A stretch of 64,000 nucleotides of DNA from an uncultured Methanomassiliicoccus sp. (GCA_905202485.1 CAJKRY010000002.1:1-64000); one strand, 5' to 3'. Shown: positions 1 to 10,143, numbered from the stretch's first letter. A program made the numbers and translations. The notes: generated by a model from the letters alone, not told the origin.

Positions 1-1576
1 AAATCTGCGTAAGTCTGCGTTTTTAAACTTCAAAAAACCAAGGCTAATATGCCCCTCAATTTTTATCGCGCACTTAAGCCGTCAAAGCAAAGAAAATGAA
101 CAAATAAAACAGAAAAAACGATTAGAACTAAGATCGCTAACACTTCGCCGATCTGCTAAAACAAGGTTCTTTGCAGACTGCAAGATGCGCAGGTTAGCGG
201 TTCGAAATGCTGCTTCTTATGCTGCAATCAACACAGAAGAAGCTCTTTGAAAACTTGCAACAGCATTCACCTTCTCTTTTGATTTTCTGCTTTGCATTCT
301 GCAGCTGTTTCTTGACTTAAACGAGCACGTGGTTGAATTGTAACCGTGCACATAGGTACTCAAAAAATGGCAGCCAATAAAGCATTTCTTTCTGTTTTGA
401 ACAGCATTTCATCGAGATTTAATTCTGATGTTAAAAGACTCAATCAGGATTAAATGAGACTATATCACAAGAGGAAACAAGATACTGATTGCAGAAATCA
501 TGTAATTGATTCGATGAGGGGAAACGTTCCATCTCGCTCGGAATTTCGATCAAACATAGCATACTCTCATCGTAAAACAATTCAATCTTAATCATCGTTA
601 ATATAAGATTATAATCACAACCAAAGAATACAATAAAATCAATAATATATGGTAAAATTACAATTAAATTTAAATATCAAAACGGGTGCGTCTTTTAAAT
701 ATTAAATTCTTAGACAACTTCTCATCTGATAAGCGGTCGTTATACTCGCACATATGCCTGCGCGCGCAGTTGCCCCCGCCCCGCGATTTTTTTCCAAGTG
801 CACCGTCTTTTCTCAAAAAATAGATTGCAAAAATTTCGACATTTTTGCACAGATTTTTACTAGCTTTTCTCAAAAATTTCATCTAAAATTCCGCTTACAT
901 CCTGATTTTCTAAGCCCATAAAGATGGGGACTAATATGGACCGCGGTTTTCATGCATATACGTTAGCTTAAAAAACAGCAGAATCAAGCAGAAAAACAGT
1001 AAAAACGATCGATCCAGAATGAAAATTGATAAAATTGGCTTGTGCGGTTAACTTCTGCAGGCTTCATCGTCTGAATTTAAGAAACGAAGCGTACAGCAGC
1101 TAAATTAACTGATTCGATTGCTATGCTAGATGATTATTTTCAGACTATCAATCAAATCAAACGCAGAAATGCCAGCGATGTTTTTCAGAAATGCTTTGCG
1201 ATGCAGTTGAAAATGTCTGAGTCAATGAATCAGACCAAACAAAAACAGCCGTTTTTTGGGCTTTGATTGATTATGATTCAGCTCATAATATGCAGAAGCC
1301 AGATATGCGGTTTATTTGATACGATTGCAGAAATGAGCAAGCAATTGCATACCGGCGGGTGATGTGTGTAAATTTTGAGAAAACGGAGACACGTGTTGAT
1401 TGTTTTCTTCTTCCGGCTCTATTTAAAACTGATTGAAAATCAGTAAAAAACGAGTGATTTTTGTCATTTTTCTTGAAATTTAAGTTTCTTTTATTTTTTC
1501 CCCTTTTAAAACTATCGAAAAGCCAGATTTTTATATTGAGTGATTCGAAAAAAGTGGTTAAATATTCTTAATCGAT
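1..1576. other. AT-rich gene-poor region
   Basis: No gene of normal length with a family resemblance was found on either strand. The stretch is AT-rich and full of stops. Short open stretches occur, for example a plus-strand ORF from an ATG at 1123 to a TGA at 1264-1266 (47 codons, no recognisable family), and a phrase at about 1315-1350 that translates to a peptide resembling the C-terminal end of the small ORF at 1613 (pattern L-aromatic-D-x-x-A-E-M). This looks like decayed or fragmentary coding sequence, but nothing allows a function to be named. Confidence 0.5.
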
Positions 1577-1612
1577 ATGGCGATTAAGAACAAAAAAGGA
1601 GTAAACCAAAAA

Positions 1613-1846
1613 ATGAAAATGTTAACCAAAAATGATTACTTGAACGAACTTTTAAAAGAGACAACTGCTGCAAAATATCCCTTTTTAGAGTTTATCACTG
1701 CCATGATGGCAGTGATTTTAATTAATGTTAAAAACGAAATGTTTTCAGTTAATCAGTCACTTTATGATGCGTATGCAGAAATGATTGAAACTAGCTGTTC
1801 AGAGAATGAGAAATCGTGCGTATGTCAGAGATCAATAAGGGCTTAG
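1613..1846 (+). CDS. Small hypothetical protein, possibly remnant
   Basis: Unrecognised protein of 77 aa. The ATG at 1613 is preferred over the in-frame ATG at 1577 because an AGGAG sequence lies 11 nt before it. The middle part has a hydrophobic run (about residues 24-39) and the rest is polar. A perfect 11-bp inverted repeat with a one-base centre lies inside the gene at 1694-1716. The ORF ends at a TAG codon and stays open for another 26 codons after it, to a TGA near 1929, which is notable in a lineage that can decode TAG. It could equally be a decaying gene, since coding-like phrases appear in other frames nearby. Confidence 0.35.
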   Translation: MKMLTKNDYLNELLKETTAAKYPFLEFITAMMAVILINVKNEMFSVNQSLYDAYAEMIETSCSENEKSCVCQRSIRA

Positions 1847-2173
1847 AAGTGCGCGTTTGACGGGAAAATGCCGTTAAGTGTCGATGAAATTTTAGCTTGC
1901 ATGCATAGAATTGCCAGATCAAATTGATTAAACGATTTTTACAATTTAACAAAATATAGAAAAAAACAAAAAACGATTTTAATGATGTCAATTTGATGTC
2001 ATAAACAACTATGAACTTTAATCACCTGCAGTTCCTTCATTGATCAAATACGTTGAAGCGATGATTGTCAGATAACGACTGCTACAGCAGCAATCAAATG
2101 ATGCTGAGATTTGAAGAACGAATACAGAATCTTAAAATGGTTAAATAAGAAAGTTCGCAGACACTCCAAGATT
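1847..2173. other. Gene-free AT-rich stretch
   Basis: Nothing with coding or RNA-gene character was recognised. The first 80 nt are the in-frame continuation of the preceding small ORF beyond its TAG. The rest has many stops in all frames. Confidence 0.4.
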
Positions 2174-2665
2174 TTACTTAAAGGTGGATAAATCCAGAGT
2201 TGCGATCTTTCTGTCTTCCCCAAGGAAGTTTAACTTTCTGTGCAACAGCAGAGACGGGAGGTTTTTCAAACCGATTGAAGATTGAATAATCTGTGCACCT
2301 TGTTTCTTAGCTTCCTGAGCGAGTCTGCGCATAAGCAGATAGCCTATGCCCATTCGGCGGAACTCTTCGTCAACACAGATGTTTTCGATCCATGCTACCT
2401 GCTCAACACTGTCGATCCAATGCAACATCTGACTGAAAATAACGCCTACAACCTGATCCTTTTCTTTAGCAACAAAACACAGACCGGTGTCTCTGTAATA
2501 TCCAAAAGATTTTGGAGCTGAGGCGCCGATGGTGTCTCTTGTTTCTTTAGGAATGTCTGTGTTCCAGTCTAATTCCAAAGTCACTTCTGCATACTCGCGG
2601 ATGCATGCTAACTCGAGCATTCTGACAGAAACACGGTCGTCGTCGCTTAAAGGAACTATCTGCAT
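2174..2665 (-). CDS. GNAT family N-acetyltransferase
   Basis: A 163-aa protein of the GCN5-related acetyltransferase fold, which moves an acetyl group from acetyl-CoA to an amine; the substrate cannot be read from the sequence. The acetyl-CoA pyrophosphate loop is visible as RRMGIG at about residue 104 (Q/R-x-x-G-x-G/A pattern), preceded by the IENICVDEEF strand typical of the fold. Its ATG follows directly on the TGA of argS, so it is very probably co-transcribed with argS and prf1. A RimI-like protein acetylase role is possible but unproven. Confidence 0.8.
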   Translation of the reverse strand: MQIVPLSDDDRVSVRMLELACIREYAEVTLELDWNTDIPKETRDTIGASAPKSFGYYRDTGLCFVAKEKDQVVGVIFSQMLHWIDSVEQVAWIENICVDEEFRRMGIGYLLMRRLAQEAKKQGAQIIQSSIGLKNLPSLLLHRKLNFLGEDRKIATLDLSTFK

Positions 2666-4378
2666 TCACATCTCCTCGGGTGCATTCAATCCCATAAGAT
2701 AAAGGGCATTTGACAGGACTGTGCGGGTACAGTCAACAAGCGCAAGACGCGCATCTTTGTTGTCTCCCTTTAAAACCGGAACGTACGTGTAGAATAAATT
2801 GAAAGATGCAGCAAGCTCGTGTGCATACAACGGAATCAAATGGATTCTGGACTTTTCGCCGGCTTCTTTAATGACAGACGGGAACTTGGCAAGCGTCTTG
2901 ATCAATTTGGTCTCGTAGGCATCGCTGAGCTCTGAAAAGTCTATATTCTTATCAAAGCCACCGGCCTTCTTGAGAATGCTGCAAGCTCTAGCATGAGCAT
3001 ACTGAACAAAAGGAGCGCTGTTTCCTTCAAAGTTAAGTGCATCTTCCCAGCGGAAAACCAGAGGTTTTTCAGGCTGGACGCGGAGCATGTTGTATCTTAC
3101 TGCACCCCGGCCGATGGCTTTTGCAATTTCATTCATCCTGTCTTCAGAAAGATCTGATCTGCGCTTCTTCACTTCCTCGAGAGCTCTGGATTCAGCCTCT
3201 TCGATGAGATCGTCGAGATTGACAACCTGCCCTCTACGGGTGGACATCTTGCCTTCAGGAAGCGAGACGAAAGAGTAGAAGACGCATTCGGGACTTCTTT
3301 CCACACCTAAAAGGTGGAGAGCAATGGCAAGCTGAGCCTGCCCGAGTTTCTGATCTTCTCCTAAGATGTTAACGACCCTGTCGGCCCTGGAGAATTTATT
3401 GAGATGATAAGTGACATCCCTTGTTGTATACAGAGTAGTGCCGTCACCGCGCGTGAAGAAGAACCTTGTTTCTCTGCCGTGGATGCCGAAGGATTCCAGT
3501 TCAAGGTAGGAAGCACCGTCCTCCTCTTTGCAGTATTCAGAAGCTTTCAGCTTATTCACGACTTCGGCGGCAGCGCCGTTCTCGATGAATGTGGATTCCC
3601 ACATGAAGCTGTCAAGAGATACGTTAATGAGAGCCAAACTTTCCAAGATTCCGTCTAGCATCATCTTAGCAGTCTTGCGGACTTTTTCAATTGTCTCCTT
3701 GTCTCCGTCTTCGAATTTACGGAGCATGCGTCCGATCTCTGCAGCAACCTCAGGGTTCTCTTCCATCATCTTGTTGGCTCTGCGGTAGTATCCAACAAGA
3801 CGGTGGTCCACTTTACCAACAGCATCATCTTCAGGATTCTTATCCAGATGTTCTAAGCCCCAGGTAAGAATGATCACCTGCTTGCCGACATCGTTGACAT
3901 AGTATTCAGTAAGCACATCATATCCGCATGCCCTCAGGCATCTGGCCAGAGTGTCGCCGATGATCGGGTTTCTCGCCCTGCCGATGTGGATCGGCCCGGT
4001 CGGATTTACAGAGGTGTGTTCAAGCAACAGTCTGCCTGCTTTCTTTTCCCCTTTCCCGTAGTCGCTGCCGGCAGAGAATATCTCCCGCAGCGTGGCTTCA
4101 GCCAGCTTTCCAGAATTAATCTGAAAATTAAGGTATCCGTTTTCAGCCCATACCTTTGAGATCAGCTCAGAAGCAGAGATCTTCTCGGCAGCTTCGGATG
4201 CGATGATTATCGGAGATTTTTTAAGAGCTTTAGCAAATGGAAAGCAGGGAACTGCAAAATCAGCTATTTCAGTGGAAGGAACTTCAACATCAAATGAGGG
4301 TTCTGAAACCCCTATCTCAGACAAAGCTTTGGATGAGAGATTTTTCACCTCATCACGGTAGATCTGCAAAGGATCCAA
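2666..4378 (-). CDS. argS: Arginyl-tRNA synthetase
   Basis: Class I synthetase of 570 aa that charges tRNA-Arg with arginine in the cytoplasm. The HIGH-class motif is HIGR at residues 131-134, after the typical SVNPTGPIH sequence. The KMSKS-class loop is KMSTR at residues 377-381. The C-terminal anticodon-binding domain (DALR type) is present and the length is normal. The start is a TTG two bases after the aRF1 stop; a G-rich run (GGGGGA) inside the end of the aRF1 gene can serve as ribosome-binding site. It lies in a minus-strand unit aRF1-argS-GNAT. Confidence 0.95.
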   Translation of the reverse strand: MDPLQIYRDEVKNLSSKALSEIGVSEPSFDVEVPSTEIADFAVPCFPFAKALKKSPIIIASEAAEKISASELISKVWAENGYLNFQINSGKLAEATLREIFSAGSDYGKGEKKAGRLLLEHTSVNPTGPIHIGRARNPIIGDTLARCLRACGYDVLTEYYVNDVGKQVIILTWGLEHLDKNPEDDAVGKVDHRLVGYYRRANKMMEENPEVAAEIGRMLRKFEDGDKETIEKVRKTAKMMLDGILESLALINVSLDSFMWESTFIENGAAAEVVNKLKASEYCKEEDGASYLELESFGIHGRETRFFFTRGDGTTLYTTRDVTYHLNKFSRADRVVNILGEDQKLGQAQLAIALHLLGVERSPECVFYSFVSLPEGKMSTRRGQVVNLDDLIEEAESRALEEVKKRRSDLSEDRMNEIAKAIGRGAVRYNMLRVQPEKPLVFRWEDALNFEGNSAPFVQYAHARACSILKKAGGFDKNIDFSELSDAYETKLIKTLAKFPSVIKEAGEKSRIHLIPLYAHELAASFNLFYTYVPVLKGDNKDARLALVDCTRTVLSNALYLMGLNAPEEM

Positions 4379-4380
4379 GA

Positions 4381-5634
4381 TTACATTCCCCCTATGTTAT
4401 AACGCAGAATAGCGGCAAGGCCACCGAAGGCCCTCAGAAGAATGTCCCCCTCTTCAGAATCAACTGTCAGAAGCTCTACCTTAGTTCCTACCTGGTCAGC
4501 TTCATCATAGAATGCATCGATGAAGTCCTTTGATTCTAAAATCTCAGGGGCTGTGGGAGAATTGCACTGTGGACACTTTACGTGATCTTCATCAGGAGCA
4601 GTTATCTCCATTTCACCGCAGTTGGGGCAGTTTATCTTTATACGCTTCAGTCTGATGCCTTCAGAAACCAGCAACGTGTCGACAGCACCTAAATCCATTG
4701 CATGACGGATTTCGTCTTCTCCATAGCAGGATAAACCGCCGTCGGGCTTTCTCAGTTCTTTGAAGAAGCGCTGCATCAGTTCTTTTTCACGGTTGAGGCT
4801 CAGATCAGTCAAGATGGTCTTGGCGTTCTCTACAAGCTCCTTCAGACCGTATTCGTCGGTGTAGCTGGTATCAACGGGATCAAGAACTTTCTTTCTCAGC
4901 TCATGGTTGAGATACTCCTCAGTAATGAAGAATTTTTTAGTATCTCCGGGACCGCCGATGAGGACGCCGAGCAGAGAATCCTGATTAAGGAAAGCATCGT
5001 CGGCAATCTCTGCAACCTTCTTGAAGAACTCATGGGCTGCGATTTCAATCAAACGTTCAAAACGAAGTGCTGACTGACCTCCGCGGCCGTGTTTGGACGG
5101 TACAAAGGACTGAATGTTCTTCAAAACGATGATGCTGGTACCTTTCAGAAGACCGACGGTGGCTTCTGATCGGTCTATGACTAAGAGACCAAAGGTCTCT
5201 TTATCGTCAAGCATGCCCCAGAGTTTTTCAGTATAGAACTCTGAATCGCATCGGTACATAAATGAGGTGATCGGCTCCGGGGGTTCCAGCACGAACTGTA
5301 CCTGTTTCGTCTGGTCTCCGGCTGTCGGAGCTTCTCCTATGAAAAATATAACTCCGTTTGGCGGCGGGGTTTTGAAGTATTTTAATCTAGCTAATATGGA
5401 CTCTATGGCGCCTGACACAGCTTTCTGAGTTCGCTTGCTCTTAATATTCTGTGACTGTGACAATTCTCCTCGGAGATAGTTCGCCACATCTGATATCTGT
5501 TTGTCAGGAGGCACATAAACAGAGACGAGTTCGGTTCCGCGACCATGGATATCCCTGATCTCTTCTAACGCGCGCTTAAAATCATACCTGCGCTTTTCCA
5601 TCTGTCTTTCGTAATCGCCCTCGTCAGCAGCCAT
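4381..5634 (-). CDS. prf1: Peptide chain release factor aRF1
   Basis: Archaeal class 1 release factor of 417 aa. It recognises stop codons in the A site and triggers peptide release. The stop-codon recognition motif NIKS is at residues 63-66 and the catalytic GGQ at 185-187, within a GRGGQ sequence. A C-terminal zinc-ribbon-like segment (CPNCGE, then CPQCN) is present. The ATG at 5634 was chosen because a longer in-frame reading from 5694 would run back over the start of the divergent pyrH, and the family begins near this methionine. The factor is of interest here because this order can decode UAG as pyrrolysine; the stop-recognition motif looks normal. Confidence 0.93.
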   Translation of the reverse strand: MAADEGDYERQMEKRRYDFKRALEEIRDIHGRGTELVSVYVPPDKQISDVANYLRGELSQSQNIKSKRTQKAVSGAIESILARLKYFKTPPPNGVIFFIGEAPTAGDQTKQVQFVLEPPEPITSFMYRCDSEFYTEKLWGMLDDKETFGLLVIDRSEATVGLLKGTSIIVLKNIQSFVPSKHGRGGQSALRFERLIEIAAHEFFKKVAEIADDAFLNQDSLLGVLIGGPGDTKKFFITEEYLNHELRKKVLDPVDTSYTDEYGLKELVENAKTILTDLSLNREKELMQRFFKELRKPDGGLSCYGEDEIRHAMDLGAVDTLLVSEGIRLKRIKINCPNCGEMEITAPDEDHVKCPQCNSPTAPEILESKDFIDAFYDEADQVGTKVELLTVDSEEGDILLRAFGGLAAILRYNIGGM

Positions 5635-5693
5635 CTGATACCACTCTTTTTTTAATGCAAGAAGTGATGCGGTATAAAACTTTGGTGATTTCA

Positions 5694-6377
5694 TTGGATA
5701 AAGTTGTCATATCGCTAGGGGGATCCATTTTAATCCCGGGGGAAAATGATGGGAAATTCCTTTCTGACATTGCAGCGCTTCTTAAAGAAATGTCAAAATC
5801 ATATCAACTGTATGTTGTCTGCGGCGGAGGAAAGGTCGCAAGATATTATATCAATACCGCTAGGGATATGGGCGCTACCGAGTACGACTTGGATACGTTA
5901 GGGATAATGACTACCAGAATCAATGCTAAAATGCTGCAGCTGGCATTGAAGGATGTTTCAAACAATGAAATTCCTGAAACAGTGGAAGAAGCTTCAAGGT
6001 TAGGATCTGCAGGAAAGATCGTGATCATGGGCGGTACAGTGCCGGGACATACTACTGACGGTGTCAGTGCTTCTCTGGCAGAGGCTGTGGGAGCAGTAAG
6101 AATCATAAATGCCACTTCAGTAGACAGCGTCTACACGGCAGACCCTAAAAAAGATCCGAATGCAAAGAAGATTTCCAAGATGAGTTTCGCAGAGCTCAAT
6201 GAAATGCTGAAGGAAGGGCATGATGCCGGCAAATCGGGAGTCTTTGACGCCATGGGCGCAGAGATTGTCATGTGCAACCGACTGCCATTAATGATAGTAG
6301 CTGGAAGGGATCTTGAAGAGATGAAAAAAGCCATCTCTGGAAGTGCGGACATCAAAGGAACAATAATTTCAGATTAG
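5694..6377 (+). CDS. pyrH: Uridylate kinase (archaeal UMP kinase)
   Basis: Amino-acid-kinase-fold enzyme that phosphorylates UMP to UDP in pyrimidine nucleotide synthesis. Visible motifs are SLGGSIL near the N-terminus, VCGGGKVAR, the uridine-site sequence GGTVPGHTTDGVSA, and the ATP-site sequence TSVDSVYTADPKKD. The start is taken as TTG at 5694, giving MDKVVISLGGS, because GGTGA lies 5 nt upstream; a GTG at 5685 is the alternative. About 227 aa, normal for the archaeal enzyme. It ends in TAG, one of only two TAG stops noticed in the window, and its last bases overlap the stop of the convergent dtdA gene. Confidence 0.93.
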   Translation: MDKVVISLGGSILIPGENDGKFLSDIAALLKEMSKSYQLYVVCGGGKVARYYINTARDMGATEYDLDTLGIMTTRINAKMLQLALKDVSNNEIPETVEEASRLGSAGKIVIMGGTVPGHTTDGVSASLAEAVGAVRIINATSVDSVYTADPKKDPNAKKISKMSFAELNEMLKEGHDAGKSGVFDAMGAEIVMCNRLPLMIVAGRDLEEMKKAISGSADIKGTIISD

Positions 6378-7210
6378 TCAATCAACTCAAGCGATGATGA
6401 GTCGATGAGTGTAGCTCCGGCATCATCTATCGCTTTCTTCACAACATCTGCCTGTTCTTTTTTCATTGATTTTCTATGCACGAAGACAAGATCAGTATTG
6501 CTGTTTTCCATTGCTCTGCTGATCATTGACGAAAGCTTTTCTGCATCGTTGAAGTCTATGGCATAGTTGGGTATCATATGCCCGAAATCTAGTTTTTTAG
6601 AAAGTGCAGTCTCTGTAAATCTGGGAGCGTAATGGCCTCCGCCGACGCCGACAGCGATCGGATAGGATTTGTTTTCAGAAAAAGATGACAAAGCGGAAGC
6701 CATAGCTGCCGAGGCATCGGTATTTGTCCACTCCGCCTCAGTACTTCCTATCTCCATAAACAGAGTAGGAGTTTCAAGCAGGGGGCCGTGATGAGTAACT
6801 TCGAAAACAACATCATAATCAGGAAGATACTCGGCTGACTTCTTAATGGACCGCAGAAGGGCGCTCATGAGATGCGGAGAAGCAGGAGTTAACTCATTGT
6901 CTTTACCGCCCAGTTTGGCCTCGGACCAATTGCCGATTGGATGTATTGTGAGCGCCTTCTTCTCCGATGCGGATTTATGTTTAGATAAGAATATTATATT
7001 ATCAGCGATGACCCCAAGCTCTTTAACAATCTCCTTGTCGAGATCGTCGTAATAAACGTGATGCTCCTGAATTGTTATCAGAAGCATGTTGTCTTTGAGA
7101 TATGCCGGAGTGCCGTGGAAGTCTGCGTAATCCATCCAGTCATCTGAAAGGACTGCGTTTTTGAGATTGACGCTTGCAGAATCTGGAGTGCTGCAGACTA
7201 ATACATTCAT
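6374..7210 (-). CDS. dtdA: D-aminoacyl-tRNA deacylase, archaeal DTD2/GEK1 type
   Basis: A 278-aa hydrolase that removes wrongly attached D-amino acids from tRNA and so recycles tRNA and keeps D-residues out of proteins. The family signatures are all present: SKHKS, HPIGNW, EVTHHGP, GSTEAEW, GVGGGHYAPR and HMIPNYA. The conserved histidines probably include the metal ligands. The start is the ATG at 7210. It is convergent with pyrH and divergent from the HTH/TPR gene, so the region 7211-7300 should hold two promoters. Confidence 0.93.
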   Translation of the reverse strand: MNVLVCSTPDSASVNLKNAVLSDDWMDYADFHGTPAYLKDNMLLITIQEHHVYYDDLDKEIVKELGVIADNIIFLSKHKSASEKKALTIHPIGNWSEAKLGGKDNELTPASPHLMSALLRSIKKSAEYLPDYDVVFEVTHHGPLLETPTLFMEIGSTEAEWTNTDASAAMASALSSFSENKSYPIAVGVGGGHYAPRFTETALSKKLDFGHMIPNYAIDFNDAEKLSSMISRAMENSNTDLVFVHRKSMKKEQADVVKKAIDDAGATLIDSSSLELID

Positions 7211-7300
7211 GCAGCAGAGATTTACAAGATAGTATTTTTCATAATCGGTGTTAACGAACCGTTTTTTAATGAAGACTGCGATAAGGAAGCGGAGAGATAC

Positions 7301-8602
7301 TTGTCGAATAGTCTAACGGTTGCAGATAGAATAATGATTCATCTGTCCAACTACACAAAATACCTTGAATCCTATGATGTTCCGATAGACATCAGCCAAG
7401 ACGGCATAGCTGCAGGTCTGAGGATTTCCAGAGCTCATGCCACAATTGAACTGAAGAAGCTGAAAGAAAACGAGTATGTGACGGAAAAGCAGTCGCATAT
7501 CAAGAAAGGGAAGACACGGAGAAAAGTGTATTTTTTATCACCGAAAGGTGAAGAACGGGTTGCTGAGATTCTTAAGTATGTAGAAGAGAATGATATTGAT
7601 CTCAGCAGATATCAGGATATCAGAAAATGTAAAGGTCCGGATCTGTGGGATACTTTAGATGAAAAATTCAAACCGATTATCGCCATGGCCTCGGTATTCA
7701 GAAAACCGTTCAGCAGGGATGTTCTCCCAGACATCAGTGTATCTCTTCTTCCTGTTGACGAAAAAGGAATGGTTGATCTGCCGCAGGAAATCAAAGAATA
7801 TGTGATTTCTGTAACAGACACTAACAGAATTGAAGACTACCACAACTTTGCTGCAGACTACTGGCTTCACTGCGATGACATTAAAGAAGTTCTGTACCAC
7901 CTTGTCATGGCCAAAAGATACAATGATGCCGAGATTCTGCTGTACAACCACGCCGCCGAATTGATGCTCTCTCCTGACGATGAGCTGTTTGAGACAGTTT
8001 CTAACATCAGAGACATGACACCGGGATACAGCGACGTCGTCCATTATGTACAGGCGGAAATGGCAAGAAGAATCGGCCGTGCTGAGTACTGTCTGATTCT
8101 GACTAAAATGATGGAAGCTTCCAGCATACCTTCTGAAAGATTCAAAGGCTACCTGATCGAAGGAAAGCTCCATATGGATCACGAAGAGTACCACTTAGCA
8201 TACAGATCATTCATCAGAGCCCGCGGAGTGTTTGACGACCACATGGATACAAACATCGAGTGCTGCGTTGCCGAGTCCCTCCTGAAGAATGAAGATATTC
8301 ACGAGGCTCAGGAAATTTTAATGAGGCTGGTGTCGCAGGGATTCAAAGATTATGATGACGAAGCGAGAGCTTACTACCTGTTGGGTACGATAGCGATCAA
8401 GACAGGGGACGATGACGAAGCCCTGAGAATGTTTACCATTTCCAGAAGGGCGATGATAAAACGTCAGGCTGAAATTCTAACTACATTGGCAAGCGAAAAT
8501 TCTGCTGTCGGCATGAGAAGCAAATCAATAGAGTATGCATTGATGGCAGACGAATGCATGCTGAATCTGCCGGCTGTAGAACCTTCGAAAGGCAGGAAAT
8601 AA
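7301..8602 (+). CDS. Winged-helix protein with TPR-like repeats
   Basis: A 433-aa protein. Residues about 5-95 form a MarR-like winged helix (SQDGIAAGLRISRAHATIELKKLKE, then a basic wing with KKGKTRRKVYFLS). The remainder is helical with tetratricopeptide-like repeats, for example ARAYYLLGTIAIKTGDDDEALRMF near residues 355-380. This layout suggests a transcription regulator whose helical part binds a partner, but no target is known. The start is TTG at 7301, supported by GGAGAG ending 5 nt upstream. No close characterised relative was recognised. Confidence 0.7.
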   Translation: MSNSLTVADRIMIHLSNYTKYLESYDVPIDISQDGIAAGLRISRAHATIELKKLKENEYVTEKQSHIKKGKTRRKVYFLSPKGEERVAEILKYVEENDIDLSRYQDIRKCKGPDLWDTLDEKFKPIIAMASVFRKPFSRDVLPDISVSLLPVDEKGMVDLPQEIKEYVISVTDTNRIEDYHNFAADYWLHCDDIKEVLYHLVMAKRYNDAEILLYNHAAELMLSPDDELFETVSNIRDMTPGYSDVVHYVQAEMARRIGRAEYCLILTKMMEASSIPSERFKGYLIEGKLHMDHEEYHLAYRSFIRARGVFDDHMDTNIECCVAESLLKNEDIHEAQEILMRLVSQGFKDYDDEARAYYLLGTIAIKTGDDDEALRMFTISRRAMIKRQAEILTTLASENSAVGMRSKSIEYALMADECMLNLPAVEPSKGRK

Positions 8603-8606
8603 AAGA

Positions 8607-10112
8607 TCAGATGAGAGGGTTTTCTCTCAGCATCTCAATGTCGCTGATGTAAAGGTCCCTCAGATCTTTTAGGTTCCATCTTAACATGGCAAGTCTTTCA
8701 AATCCCATGCCCCATGCTAAAACAGGATGTTTTATTCCAAAAGGCTCAGTAACTTCTGGACGGAAGACACCGGCTCCGCCGAGTTCCATCCATTTTCCTC
8801 TGAATTTGACTTCCACTTCTAAAGAGGGTTCCACGTACGGGAAATAACCGGGACGGAATCTTATGTCTTTGAAGCCCATGCGGCGGTAGAATTCCTTGAT
8901 GATTCCGCACAGCATATCGAAGTTTGCATCTTTGTCCATGATGATCCCTTCAATCTGTGTGAATTCCGGAAGGTGCGTGGCATCAATGGCTTCTTTTCTG
9001 AAAACTTTACTCAGTGAGAAAACTTTTACCGGAGGCTCCGTGTGCTTGCTGAGATATTTTATGCTGTTTACAGTGGTGTGAGTTCTCAAAAGCAGCCTTT
9101 CTGCTTCCTCTTTCGACCATTTTGTACCCCACCCTGTAGATCCAGTATTGCCGCCGTTCTCATGAATTGCTGCTACTTTTTCAACTACCGGATCGTCTAA
9201 ATCAGCACGCCGCGGATGTGCCAAATAGAATGTGTCCTGCAGCTCCCTAGCTGGGTGATCCTGCGGTGTGAATAGCGCATCCATATTCCAGAATGCAGGC
9301 TGCACATACTGCTCATCGATTTCTTTGAATCCCATGCTGGTGAAGATCATTCTGATCTCATCGGCGATGATACTCAGAGGATGTTTTTTACCAGGATAGA
9401 TTGCAGACGCGAATGTTCTGACGTCATACTTTCTAATAGCAACATCCTTCCACTTTCCGCTCTGAATCAATTCAGGAGTCAGCTGGGCTACTTCCTCTTT
9501 GACTTCCAAACCGCTGTCTACGACCTCCTTTCCCAGATCAGTCAGTGTAAGAATTCTGTCGGTAACAATACGTTCAGTAATTAGATCCTGTCTGGATTTC
9601 AGCTGCGCCACAGCTTTAGAGTCAAGGTCTGAATCGTGTGCCTCACCGTTTGAAAGAATTCTCAGAACTTTTTCATCAGCTGTCTCACTATGAGCTTTTC
9701 CTTCTTCAGTAACAACGATCATCGTTTTACCGGAAGACTTGTCGACTGAGGCCAGATTCTTCTTTCTCAGCCAGCCGAGAGCAATGGAGACCTCAGAAGC
9801 ATCAACTGCTTTTGACAGGTCAGACATCTCAATCTGGCCACCGTTGTTTAAAATGTAATCCAATGCCCTTCTTTCAGGAAGAGGCGCATCCAGCGGCTTC
9901 TTGAGAGAATAACATTTATAAGATGTCTCAGAAAGAGCGACCAGACCTTTAGCATTCAGCCAGGAAGCTGCATTCATGACTTCAACTAGCTGGTCAAAAG
10001 CGCCCGCAGAGAATATTTCTTCAGGAGAAGTCGGTCTTCCTTTCGATGCCAGCGCTAGAAGTAGCCTTGACTCGTTGGCATTCAGGCCTTCTAGAATTTC
10101 TGAGACATTCAT
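8607..10112 (-). CDS. pheS: Phenylalanyl-tRNA synthetase alpha subunit
   Basis: Archaeal/eukaryotic-type alpha chain of 501 aa; with PheT it charges tRNA-Phe. The N-terminal third carries small helix-turn-helix-like domains typical of the archaeal form. Class II motif 2 is visible around HTTVNSIKYL and VFRKEAIDATHLPEFTQIEG, and motif 3 around HPVLAWGMGFERLAML. It lies 31 nt after trpS on the same strand and was probably co-transcribed with it. No ribosome-binding site is visible before the ATG at 10112. The pheT gene is not in the window. Confidence 0.93.
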   Translation of the reverse strand: MNVSEILEGLNANESRLLLALASKGRPTSPEEIFSAGAFDQLVEVMNAASWLNAKGLVALSETSYKCYSLKKPLDAPLPERRALDYILNNGGQIEMSDLSKAVDASEVSIALGWLRKKNLASVDKSSGKTMIVVTEEGKAHSETADEKVLRILSNGEAHDSDLDSKAVAQLKSRQDLITERIVTDRILTLTDLGKEVVDSGLEVKEEVAQLTPELIQSGKWKDVAIRKYDVRTFASAIYPGKKHPLSIIADEIRMIFTSMGFKEIDEQYVQPAFWNMDALFTPQDHPARELQDTFYLAHPRRADLDDPVVEKVAAIHENGGNTGSTGWGTKWSKEEAERLLLRTHTTVNSIKYLSKHTEPPVKVFSLSKVFRKEAIDATHLPEFTQIEGIIMDKDANFDMLCGIIKEFYRRMGFKDIRFRPGYFPYVEPSLEVEVKFRGKWMELGGAGVFRPEVTEPFGIKHPVLAWGMGFERLAMLRWNLKDLRDLYISDIEMLRENPLI

Positions 10113-10143
10113 GAAGGGAGGAAAAACGCATTAGTAATTAAGA

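Noticed and set aside
190..215. Possible tRNA T arm around GGTTCGAAA
   Set aside because: No matching acceptor, D arm or anticodon arm can be built around it.
3421..3436. Additional heat-shock half-site GTTGTATAC inside argS
   Set aside because: Single half-site within a coding region, without the partner arm or a promoter; probably chance.
7655..8194. 179-codon minus-strand ORF opposite the HTH/TPR gene
   Set aside because: The plus-strand frame has clear domain structure and a good ribosome-binding site; the reverse frame has neither.
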